Positions 1-8,507 of a DNA stretch of 64,000 nucleotides are shown piece by piece. The DNA is from Chondrus crispus. Lineage: Eukaryota > Rhodophyta > Florideophyceae > Gigartinales > Gigartinaceae. The stretch lies in contig NW_005179283.1 in NCBI RefSeq assembly GCF_000350225.1, positions 241,001 to 305,000 of the forward strand, read 5' to 3'. Position 1 is the stretch's first letter. Each line of letters starts with the position of its first letter. A program made the translations under genes and the position numbers. The notes under the pieces were generated by a model that searched no databases, was not told where the DNA came from, and worked only from the letters and a program-made list of their open reading frames with translations.

Positions 1-493
1 GACGCCCCGGCGCGGTACTGGGTAACGATCCAGTATCGACGGGCGGAGGCGGAGCCGACTCCTGGGCGTACCGCGCGCGTCCTCAACCCGCGCTCGGTGC
101 CGCTCTAAGGTAGTTAGCGAACGCTACCTTAGAATAAGCGGGCAGTCGGACCTTGACGGTCGGTGGGTGACAAGTCCGTGCTTGTCCTCCTCCACCGCCG
201 CCGGTCCGCTCCATATTTAATGTACATAATAACCTATCATAATAGTACAGTACCGATGTACTGTAGCGACGTACTGTAGCGGTCGGTCGAAACTGTAATA
301 CTGTCAGCCATCGGGGCTGACAGTACACGTGTGTGTGTGCGCTCTTCGGTCCCGCGCGTACACGTGTACACGTGCGCCCCCTGTACTTGGGGTTACACGT
401 GGTGATACTGTAGAGCATCGAGCTCTACAGTAACCGATCCGATTCTGAGTTGATCTAATCTAAAATAAAGCCCCAGGGGGGGGTTATGCTACA
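1..493 (-). repeat. Partial Gypsy LTR (Gy1 family), cut by window edge
   Basis: This is the end of a minus-strand LTR related to those of Gy1. The right boundary is the family terminus TTATGCTACA at 484-493. The body shares the order of features seen in the solo LTR at 3181-3884 and, in reverse complement, in the Gy1 LTRs: a GACAAG...CTTGTC stem, a CTGTCAGCC...GGCTGACAG stem, repeated TACTGTAG blocks and CACGTGTAC motifs. Window position 1 corresponds to roughly position 3357 of the solo LTR, so about 180 bp lie outside the window. Confidence 0.8.
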
Positions 494-494
494 C

Positions 495-1040
495 TGGGAA
501 CCCCGCACCTGTGCCGACGTCGACGACGCGCAGCCTGCCGAGCTCCGCGCGCTGCATTCACCTCTGCACATCACTTCCGCGAACAGCCGTTACAGCATTG
601 GGTGTGACTGTACACGTCTGCGAACAGCCGTGCGGACAGCACCACCCCGTTCCCCTCATAAAGAGAAGTGAACACGTGTACTTTACAGAAAAGTGAACAC
701 GTGTAACGAGCCGTCCCCATTTTTCTTGCTACACCTAGACAAACGTCTAGGAACTAGATTTTTTCTTGCTACACCTAGACTAACGTCTAGGACCACGTAT
801 CATACGTACCATACGTGCCATATGTGTGTGCCCGCACATAACGATGATAATAAAGTTGGTGGTGCCAGAAAGAGTCCGATGCCTCCGACCACTGTTGGGG
901 CGGAGGCGACGGCGGCTTTATTTGGTTCTGACTACGAGCCGCCCTATTGGCAGTGCCCTATTGGGGTGCTGCCTTATCTAGGTGAGACCGCAGAGGTTCA
1001 GACAGGCCGAGCGTCCTTCTGGGTTCCGGGTGGAACCACA
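495..1040 (-). repeat. 3' LTR of Copia-A
   Basis: On the element strand the LTR begins TGTGGTTCCACC (at 1040) and ends GGTTCCCA (at 495), giving matching inverted termini TGTGGTTCC/GGTTCCCA. A purine tract lies immediately upstream (1041-1057) and the pol stop codon falls inside the LTR at 998-1000. It contains a duplicated hairpin block (721-792) and a repeated GTGAACACGTGTA motif at about 667-706. Only one base separates it from the neighbouring Gypsy LTR end at 493. Confidence 0.8.
721..792. repeat. Tandem hairpin repeat in Copia-A LTR
   Basis: Two near-identical 32-bp units (721-752 and 761-792), each TTTTCTTGCTACA followed by the perfect 7-bp stem CCTAGAC / GTCTAGG with a 4-nt loop (AAAC or TAAC). 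The loop is the only clear difference, so the stem is the conserved part. Confidence 0.85.
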
Positions 1041-1057
1041 CTCCCCCCGACGCGAGG
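1041..1057 (-). other. Polypurine tract of Copia-A
   Basis: Read on the minus strand, a purine-rich tract with GGGGGGAG directly precedes the LTR start TGTGG. This is the expected plus-strand primer position for an LTR retrotransposon. Confidence 0.6.
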
Positions 1058-2704
1058 TCTGCTCTGTGTGGGGGGTTGTATTTGGATGCTTTGTTTGTGT
1101 TTTGTATATAGCATCGTTTTGAGCGGTTTAGTGAATATGTCCGCTTTTTGCTCTTCTGTGGGTATGCGTGTTACCTTGATTTTGCCTGTTTGCACTGTTT
1201 CATGGAGGAAATGATATCGTATGTCTATATATTTGCGGCGTCGTGTGGCTCCTGTGTTTTTGACCATCTGTGCTGACGCTGTATTGTCTATGTACAGTGT
1301 GGGTTGGATTGTGTGTGTTGAGGGTGGTTTCTTTTAGCATATTAGTGAGCCAAAGTGTCAGCGTGGTTGTTTCTGCCGCTGCTATATATTCGGCTTCACA
1401 CGTGCTCTTCGCACCAATGGGTTGTTGACGTGCAAGCCATTGAACTGGGGAGCCATTGAGAAGTGTGGCCATTCCTGATATTGATTTGCGCGTGGTTTCG
1501 TCGTTGGCAAAATCTGCATCTGAATAGGCTTGAATGGTGACGTTGTGGCGGTTGCCTCTGGGCATGAGTATGCCTTGAGTCCTCGTGGTGTGGATGTATT
1601 GTGCGAGTCTCTGGAGGAGTTTCCAGTGTCGTTGCGTCGGTGCCTTTAGGGCTCGTGCGAGGGTGGTGGCTGCTTACGCGATATCCCGTCTTGTACTGTC
1701 GGCGATGCACCGATTTTCTCCGACTGCTTTGCCGTATATTACCGCTATGTCTTCGCGTGTGGTGTCTGTGGGGGTTGGTGGGTCGCCGTTGACACCGTCC
1801 AGGAACGGTGTGCTTTTGGGGTTGCATTGGGTCTGCGTGAGCATCTTCACGACACTGTCGACATGCTGCGGTTGGGCGAGGTGTATGCCGGCTTATGAGT
1901 ACTGTATGGTCCACTTCAAATATTTGTCGGGTCGTCCAAGCCGTTTGACCTTGTATTTAGCTTTGAGCACGTTTTATAGGTCGTCGATCAGGGTGCGGTG
2001 CGTGGCGACGGGTAGGAAATCGTCCATGCTGATGCCTACGAGGATGGTGTTTCCTTTGTCTTTTTTCATGAACAGCGATGTGTCCGACCGCAGCTGGACG
2101 TACCCGTGTTTTTTGAGGTGGTATGCAGTTCTGTGCTGTATAAGTTGGATGCTGCTGGCGTGCCATATACATTTCCCTTGAGTTCGCCGTGACGGGTTTT
2201 GTGTTTGTATGCACGGTCCAAGCGTGCGGGTTGCCGCACGAAAACCTTTTTGTTGTGTCTGTAGTTTTCGTGGAGGTAGGCGCCTGCTATGTCAAAATGC
2301 TCAACGACTATGTTCATGGATGCTGCAATCGCAAATAGGGATCGGATCGTGGTACGATCTGCCATATACGTGGCTGTCCGATCTGGGTCGTAGTGTATGT
2401 GCGGACGCATGAGGTCTCCGCGGATGGAACATCTCGCTTTGCGTGTGACGTTGCCCGGTGTGTTGTTGTGTTTGTATCGGTACGTCATCGTTGTTGGGAG
2501 AATGTTTTTCGGTCGCCGGGGGGTGGTGTGAATGTCCAGTCGATGGCGGACATTTTGTCGAGTAGATCGAGCTCGTCATCGTGTGCCCGTTTCCATTTGT
2601 GTGCGTCCGGGAATTTTCTTGCTTTCCGGGTCGTCTTGGGGGCGAGCGTGGTGTGGTCGATCTTGGTGGGAATCGTTCGTGCATTTTTTTGCGATTGGGT
2701 TTCT

Positions 2705-2749
2705 TGTGTGCGCTGTATACGACATTCAATGTCGTATACAGTGCACACA
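2705..2749. repeat. Near-perfect 22-bp hairpin in Copia-A pol
   Basis: Arms 2705-2726 and 2728-2749 are reverse complements with one mismatch and a single-base centre. It sits in the integrase-RT linker and terminates the reading frame. It could be a template-switch scar or a tiny insertion. Confidence 0.85.
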
Positions 2750-3180
2750 CAGCAATTTGCTGGTCATGCACGGGTCCCGTTGGCGTTGGTATGGCTTGAA
2801 GTCGCTCGCTCGGATTCTTGTGTATCGCCTTGTCTGGATGATTTGGACACATATGTGTGTCTCACTGAGTCCACACATGTACCTGCCTTGTTCTGCTTTT
2901 TTGTGGAGTTTGGGGGGGTGAGGCTTTAGGATGGGAGTAAATCCGAGCTGTCCGAATGTCAGCACTTTTGCGAGTTTGGGTTTGGCGTTGTACCTCTCCG
3001 TATGTGGTATGCTTTGGATTGTGTGGTGGTATGTGCTGTTACATTTGAATACTGCATCATGCAACGCATCCTGCCAGTGCACAGCGTGGAGTTCGCTGTT
3101 TGACAGTGTGGCTCTGACTTTGCCCGTGAGTGTGCGATTTATGCGCCCTGCCAGAGCGTTTTCATGCGGGGTGTAGGTGG

Positions 3181-3884
3181 TGTAGCATAAACACCCCCAG
3201 ACGACTGAGGGTGTATGCGCAGTCCGACGTAGACCCCGTTCGAACGGAAAGACGGGCGAAGCATCAGCTAACGAGGCAGGGAAGCGGGCCCTAGTAGCGG
3301 TGTGGTAGAGCGGGACGGTCGGGGACGAGCGTACGCGCGGGCCGATCTACATCTCGACGCCCCGGAGCAACGCTGGGGAACCTACCAGCGCTGGCGGGCG
3401 GAGGCGGATCTAGGATCGCTCGCTCACGCGTGTGTCCCCTACCCGCTCGCTTCGTCCTAACGGGCGCGAAGGCAAAGGCGCGTGGTTAGAATAAGCTGAG
3501 TGTACTGACCTTGGCGGTCGGTTGAGGACAAGTCCCTGCTTGTCCCCCTCCTGCCGCCGTCGGTCCGCTCCCTATTTAATATACAAAACAATCTATCATA
3601 CCACTACAGTACCGAGGTACTGTAGTGGGCTACTGTAGTGCAGGTCGGCCTGCACTGTAATACTATCAGCTATGTCGAGGCTGACAGTACACGTATTACC
3701 CGTGCTGCGTGCGCGCTTCGTTCGCGCGTGGTACACGTGTGCACGTGCATGCGCGTGTCCCTTGTCCCCGTGGTGTACACGTGGACACGCGCGGTTGTAC
3801 TGTAGAGCGTCGAGCTCTAAAGTATGGGATCCCGTTGTTGATCTAATCTAACTAAAAAAAAACCCCGGAGGGGGTTATACTACA
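3181..3884 (-). repeat. Solo Gypsy LTR (Gy1 family) inserted in Copia-A integrase
   Basis: A 704-bp LTR with termini TGTAGCATAAACACC (3181) and GGTTATACTACA (3884), the reverse complement of the Gy1 LTR ends. Flanks are GGTGG (3176-3180) and GGGGG (3885-3889), a 5-bp target duplication with one mismatch. Removing the LTR and one flank rejoins the integrase frame exactly between RATT and TYTPHEN. No internal retrotransposon sequence remains, so this is the product of LTR-LTR recombination after insertion. Confidence 0.9.
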
Positions 3885-5241
3885 GGGGGTTGTGGCGCGG
3901 TAGATGATGTCCCTGCGACGCAGTTGCTCTTGGACTTGTTTGGCCAGGTATTCCTTGGCGTTGTCAGTCACTATTAGTTGGGGTTGTTGGCCGGTGGATG
4001 CTGCTACGTGGTCGATGGCGTTGATTATTGTCGTGGGAACCTGCGATCTATTGTTGATGCAGTATACCCATATGTACCGTGTGCGCGTGTCTATTACAGT
4101 GATGAAATAGTTGGCGTTTTGGTTCGACGTGGGTATTATTGGACCGCATACGTCTGAGGATAGGCTTTGGCCTTTGCCGGCCTTGTGCTCTGTCCTGCGG
4201 TGGGGTCTGGTGGCCGTTTTTTCATCGATGCATCCACTACATGTCATTGTGGTGCTTGTGTTGTGGAGCCCGTGGGGAATGCCTGGGAGCAGTTGGTGTT
4301 TTGACATCAGAGCTATGGTTTTGGGGTTGGCATGATTTAATTTGAGATGCCATTCATGCCTTTGTTGCTGCGCTGGGGTGTGTCTGCTTGTTCCGGTTTG
4401 TGGTGCTTTGGCGTTCCGCAGGTTCGACGTGTCGTTTCGCGTTGTGTTGAGCGTGAGTTCGTCGTTGGCGCGTGGTGCGGTCTGCGGTGCTTGTTTGGGT
4501 GTGGGCTGCTTGCGTCCAGGACGTGGTTTCGTGGATTGGGTTTTACGGTGGTACGTGCGCGCTCTTTTGGCCGTGGCATCCGGGGTGAGGCGGTATTGCC
4601 CGTTGTGGAAGCGTGCTGTGATTTTTGGTGTTGGCAGCTTGATCGGGTCGTGGAGCGTGGATTTGTTTCTTGAGAACGTGACTTGTCCATGTGCGGTCAG
4701 ATCATGGACTGAGAGAGGGTTTTCTTGAATTTCCGGTGTGTGTACCGCCAGTATCGTGATTCGATTATTCTTCTGTTCGATGGTGATGTTTCCCTTGTGC
4801 GTGATAGGGGCACGGTGGCCGGTGGCAGTGGTGGTTAGTGTTCCGGTGCTGGGTCTCATACGTGCGTGGGGTGTGGCGGTATGGATAGGGTTTGCACCGG
4901 AGTCTAGTATGTAACTGTTCTTACCGTCGGACGTGTCGCCGGTGTAAGGCATGTGGGTCTGGAGGGCTTTCAACCTGGCTTGCAACTCGTGCAGAGGGTC
5001 AGGTGCTTCGTCTGTGTCGCTGGCGCCGGTGTGCGCTGCGTTACCGTGGGTTGGTGCGCGTTTGTATAGTTGTCTACTCGCGTAACAATTCTCAGTGGCG
5101 TGTGAGACGCTGCCGTGGATGTTGCACCACGTCCCGTGGTATCCTGCAGCGTTCTGGTATTTTGGTTTGCCTGTGTGTGTGCGTCTGGTGTATGGACTTT
5201 GTGTGGTTTTGCGTGGTGCTGCCTGTGTGATTTGAGTTGGG
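3885..5241 (-). pseudogene. pol: Copia-A gag end, protease and integrase N-half
   Basis: One open minus-strand frame. In order: a basic stretch, a gag zinc finger of the Copia type WCNIHGSVSHATENC (C-X2-H-X4-H-X4-C, near 5085-5130), aspartic protease ILDSGANP (catalytic Asp at about 4904), the integrase HHCC region (HLKLNHANP ... CSGCIDEK, about 4220-4370) and the integrase core with SSDVCGPI (about 4150) and IVTDNAKEY (about 3965). It breaks off at the solo LTR. The upstream gag is missing because sequence switches to the Gy1 LTR at 5242. This half carries no stop codon, in contrast to the RT half. Confidence 0.85.
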
Positions 5242-5860
5242 TGTAGTATAACTACGAAAGAATTAGATTAGAAATTGGATCCGGCTCTGTAAGGCATGAA
5301 TCTTACAGACAGCCGGTACCACACGTGTACGGGGGCACGCGCCCCCACGTGTACTATACGTGTACGACACGAATACAGTCAGCCCCGTCGGCTGACAGTG
5401 CCGACTACAGTAGTGCCCCATAGTACAGTACGTACTGTACTAAGTTACGATAGACTAATTGTACATTAAATGACGGAGCGGACCGGCGGCGGCGAAGGGG
5501 ACAAGCACGGACTTGTCCACGACCGACCGCCTAGGTCTGACTTCCAGCTTATCCTAAGGAAGCTTCCGTTAGCTACCTTAAGGCGAGACCGAGCGCGGGT
5601 AGAGGACGCGCGAGCACGCGAGCGAGCCTAGATCCACCTCCGCCCGTCAGCGCTGGAACGTAACCCAGCGCTGCTCCGGGGCGTCGAGGCGTAGATCGGC
5701 CCGCGCGTGTGCGCGTCCTCCCCCCGATCCCGCTCTACCACGCTACCCGGGCCCGTGCTCCGGTTCCGTTAGCTGGTCCGACTTCCCCCGTCTTCTCGTA
5801 CGTACGGGTCTTCCAGGACTAATCATACACCCCTATCCGTTTAGGGGTGTTTATGCTACA
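5242..5860 (+). repeat. 5' LTR of Gy1
   Basis: Starts TGTAGTATAACTACG and ends GTTTATGCTACA. The copy at 17714-18332 has the same length. It is rich in inverted repeats: a perfect 22-bp palindrome at 5421-5442 centred on GTAC|GTAC, a GTCAGCC/GGCTGAC stem near 5380-5400, a GGACAAG/CTTGTCC stem near 5498-5519, and a CACGTGTAC-flanked GGGGGC/GCCCCC stem near 5315-5350. Confidence 0.95.
5421..5442. repeat. Perfect 22-bp palindrome in Gy1 LTR
   Basis: The sequence around AGTACAGTAC|GTACTGTACT reads identically on both strands for 22 bp. The same palindrome lies in the 3' LTR near 17893-17914. It could be a dimeric protein-binding site or an RNA hairpin in the transcript. Confidence 0.9.
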
Positions 5861-5861
5861 G

Positions 5862-5874
5862 TGGTCTCCCGACC
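5862..5874 (+). other. Primer-binding site of Gy1
   Basis: TGGTCTCCCGACC begins one base after the 5' LTR. It starts with TGG, complementary to a tRNA CCA end. The same 13 bases, within a longer shared string, follow the Gy2 5' LTR, so both use the same primer tRNA. It is not the common initiator-Met type (TGGTATCAGAGC). Confidence 0.8.
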
Positions 5875-5937
5875 TAGAAGACCCCGAGATCTTTCCGAGA
5901 AGACTTTCTTTTTCCTCCGCGTCCGTACGCGTCGAGA

Positions 5938-6620
5938 TGAGTCAAGAATACGCCCCCTCGATCCGCTCCGAACCGGCGGATCCGAGGGCGGCCGCTATGC
6001 ACGCCCCATCACCGCCGTTCGGCGACGGCGACGCTGGTCTCCGAGACCGCGAACCGTCGCCCGAGTCCCCCGAAGGACAAGCGGCGGCGATGTTCGACCG
6101 CATCGCAGACTACATCGAGGAAGTCCGTACTTCCCTCCGCATCGACGTTACGGACGCCGTCTATTCGCGCTGCATGGACGAGCTCCGATCCATCCGCGAG
6201 GGGAGGTTCGACCGCGTCACCCAGTCGCTGGAGAATCTCCGAGCACTGGTCGACCAGTTGCAATCGCGACTGGTGCTCGTCGAAGACTCGCGTCCCGAGA
6301 ACCCCGCTACGTATGGGGAAGGTCGTCCCGCGAGGCCGACCTCATCGAGACGTCCTGACGCTCGTCAACCCCCCTCGGCGGAGCAACTTGGTGCCTTCGC
6401 GCACCTCACCGCTGAGCTGGAGTCCACGCGGCAGCGTGCCCGTGACTTGGAACGTACCATGGCCGCAAGGCTGCCCGGTGCCCCCACGAGAGGGCCCGGT
6501 GGTACTGTACCTCCGGACGCTGCCGCCCCGCAAGGATGGCGCCCAACTGTGGCCGATTCCAGTCGAGACGCAGGAGAAAGACGACCTCCGATGGACGCCA
6601 ACGTCGCGTCCGAGTCCTAA
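5938..6620 (+). CDS. gag: Gy1 gag leader ORF (coiled-coil, Gag N-terminal part)
   Basis: A 227-aa frame from the ATG at 5938 to TAA at 6618-6620. The first third is acidic and proline-rich. Residues about 60-130 carry a heptad-like stretch (FDRVTQSLENLRALVDQLQSRLVLVE) that should form a coiled coil, and a second helical stretch (LTAELESTRQRARDLERTM) follows. Gy2 has an equivalent coiled-coil ORF in the same place. The following gag ORF is in the same frame, with only this TAA and eight codons between the stop and its first ATG. It may be the Gag N-terminus separated by a readthrough stop or by a recent nonsense mutation. An alternative is a separate small protein. Confidence 0.65.
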
Positions 6621-6644
6621 GCTCTGCTACATGTCCCCGGAAAC

Positions 6645-8507
6645 ATGTGGCAGACGGGACGGGTGCCGTATCGTAACGACCCGGACCGTGAAGTAGCCGC
6701 TCGCGGATCCGGAGAACGCATGTTCTCCGTCGATCCCCGCTGGGGCGGCTACCCGCCGGTGGACCACACCGCGCGACCCGGACCGGTAGACGTCCGTACG
6801 CTACCCGTTACCCCGTTCGGCACGCTGGGTCCCGCTGAACCCGGACTCGAGCCGGTACATACGATGATCCAAGAGTTCAGCGCCGTCGCTGACTATCGTA
6901 TGTACCGCTTGGATAACACCTCGAGGATCGTTACCTCGGGTGATGCGGGACGGATCGCGAAATACGTACAACGCTGTCGTGGGATCCGTCCCACGATGCC
7001 TAGCTTCGACGGTACGGACCCGATCCAGCTGCTGCCGTTCTTGAAGAATATCCGAATCACCTTCAACTCGCAACACCTGACGGAAGGTGTTGCGGTACGA
7101 GTTCTCGCGCACTTCTTAGAGCGCGACGCGGAGCGCCTGTATACGAGTTATACGATGCGTAGCCTCCGCGCCGGCCAGCTCCACGACGACGTGAGCTGGC
7201 CGGGGCTCGTAAATCAACTCTTGAAACGCTACCTCACGGACGACGTGTTAGGTGAAGCGTACGACGCTGTCGCTACGGCGCGACAGAAACCCCACGAAAC
7301 GGAGAGCACCTTTGCCGACCGGTTAGAAACTGCCGCGTTCCGATGCACGGCAGTGTTCTCCGAACAATCCCTCGCGCACTACTTCGTGCGGGGACTCGCA
7401 CCTGCGACCCGTGCCGCAGTTTCCGAGACCGTTCAGCGGCTGCCAAGCAGCCAGAAGACCGATCTACCGACTATCCGCCGCATCGCCACGGCGGAAGGGA
7501 CTACGTACCGCGCCCGGCGCGGGTTACCCCTGCCGGACCCGAAACCGGCAGGGAAGGCTGGCAGGACTACGAAGTCCGCCGCAACAAGTTCGCCCGCTTC
7601 TACCCTCCATGTCGGGGAGGATGAGTGGCAGGCTGACCCTGTCCTCATTACGCAAGGAACGGGGCCCGTGGGAGGACGACCTCCCACGCCGATGTCGACC
7701 GGAACGACATCCATTTACGCGACCGCCTTCGCGCACACTCCAAGAGTGGCAAGGGGTACGGACCCCCGGGTCGCAGAGCTCGACATCTCCAATCGAGAAG
7801 CAGGAGCCGAAGCCCCTCGCGTACCCCTCCTCACCGATGAGGAGGCGCGTCACGCGGCGACCTTCGCCTCAACGGATGGCAGCGCGTACGTGTGCTGGCT
7901 GTGCCGTACGTACGGGCACGCCATGTACGCCTGCCCGTTCCTGTCGCCGGAACAACGTATGTTCACGGCGTACAGGAACTACCGATACCAGATGGAGACG
8001 CGCCCCGGTGCGCGTAACCTCCTCCGGCAGTCGGTCGGCGAGGGCCGTCCCCCGCGTCAAGGTTTCTCGAATCGTTCGGGTGGGGGCGCACGCTTCGTCC
8101 CACGTGGAGGTGGGTATCGCCGTAACGAACTCGATCGTCGTGATCGACCCGATTACCGCCAGGCGGACACAAGGTATCCCCGTCAAGGAAGGGGAGGTGA
8201 CCAGGACCGTTCTCGGTTACCTCAACAGGTACAGAATGCGATCATGTACTTGCAAGATTGGGTAGAGGGTCCGCATCCCCTACCCGAGGAGGGTCACGAA
8301 GGAGAACCGGTTCTCCCTGTCCCCCATATCCTGCGACGTCCGGACGTCGCAGGTCAAGGTCTAGAAGTACCCGAATACTTCGCCGGTAACGTGGTGCCGC
8401 AGTGGGTGAGACGTCCCGACCCACGGGACCGAGGAGCGGGAGAAGACATGGCCGCCGATAGCCAGGAAGGTAGCTCCGATAGCACCGGTAGTTCGAAAAA
8501 AGGGTAA
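6645..8507 (+). CDS. gag: Gy1 Gag (capsid and nucleocapsid)
   Basis: A 620-aa protein that should assemble the virus-like particle and package element RNA. Residues about 110-300 match a Gypsy capsid: MPSFDGTDPIQLLPFLKNI, VRVLAHFLERDAERLY, and LTDDVLGEAYDAVATARQKPHETESTFADRL, the last corresponding to the capsid major homology-like region. A canonical zinc knuckle CWLCRTYGHAMYAC (C-X2-C-X4-H-X4-C) lies at residues 417-430, followed by Arg/Gly-rich sequence (GFSNRSGGGARF) typical of nucleocapsid. The frame ends TCG AAA AAA GGG TAA. The protease frame opens 16 nt before this stop in the -1 frame, so Gag-Pro is probably made by -1 frameshifting on the A-run. Confidence 0.92.
   Translation: MWQTGRVPYRNDPDREVAARGSGERMFSVDPRWGGYPPVDHTARPGPVDVRTLPVTPFGTLGPAEPGLEPVHTMIQEFSAVADYRMYRLDNTSRIVTSGDAGRIAKYVQRCRGIRPTMPSFDGTDPIQLLPFLKNIRITFNSQHLTEGVAVRVLAHFLERDAERLYTSYTMRSLRAGQLHDDVSWPGLVNQLLKRYLTDDVLGEAYDAVATARQKPHETESTFADRLETAAFRCTAVFSEQSLAHYFVRGLAPATRAAVSETVQRLPSSQKTDLPTIRRIATAEGTTYRARRGLPLPDPKPAGKAGRTTKSAATSSPASTLHVGEDEWQADPVLITQGTGPVGGRPPTPMSTGTTSIYATAFAHTPRVARGTDPRVAELDISNREAGAEAPRVPLLTDEEARHAATFASTDGSAYVCWLCRTYGHAMYACPFLSPEQRMFTAYRNYRYQMETRPGARNLLRQSVGEGRPPRQGFSNRSGGGARFVPRGGGYRRNELDRRDRPDYRQADTRYPRQGRGGDQDRSRLPQQVQNAIMYLQDWVEGPHPLPEEGHEGEPVLPVPHILRRPDVAGQGLEVPEYFAGNVVPQWVRRPDPRDRGAGEDMAADSQEGSSDSTGSSKKG

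Larger units (their letters stand above)
998..3180 (-). pseudogene. pol: Copia-A pol, 3' part: integrase end, RT, RNase H (decayed)
   Basis: Copia pol is recognisable in several frames. Reading leftward: the end of the integrase core (PHENALAGRINRTL, near 3130-3175), a linker, the RT N-terminus (DELDLLDKM...DWTFTPPPGDRKTF, 2485-2600), RT palm (FDIAGAYLHENY, about 2240-2300), the catalytic box as GISMDDFLPVA (about 2010-2045, in place of the usual YVDD), and RNase H with SDADFAND (about 1510) and CEAEYIAAAE (about 1385), ending with EQKADIFTKPL (about 1120). In integrase the usual catalytic Glu of the AER triplet is Gly (AGR). Frame changes near 2490, 1960 and 1270, and a stop within the hairpin at 2705-2749, show it is a pseudogene. 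The segment is contiguous with 3885-5241 once the solo LTR is set aside. Confidence 0.85.
495..5241 (-). mobile_element. Copia-A: truncated, interrupted Ty1/Copia element
   Basis: A minus-strand Copia element in the order gag zinc finger, protease, integrase, reverse transcriptase, RNase H, 3' LTR. It keeps its 3' LTR (495-1040) and most of pol but has lost the 5' LTR and the start of gag, which end abruptly where the Gy1 LTR begins at 5242. A solo LTR occupies 3181-3884 inside integrase. Frameshifts and stops are scattered through the RT and RNase H half, so it is inactive. Confidence 0.85.

Noticed and set aside
1585-2181. Plus-strand open frame of about 198 codons
   Set aside because: It lies opposite Copia-A RT, has no domain, and its composition mirrors the coding strand; a shadow frame.
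7411-8265. Plus-strand 284-codon frame inside gag
   Set aside because: Arg/Pro/Ser-rich out-of-frame reading of the GC-rich gag gene, which carries the zinc knuckle in the true frame.
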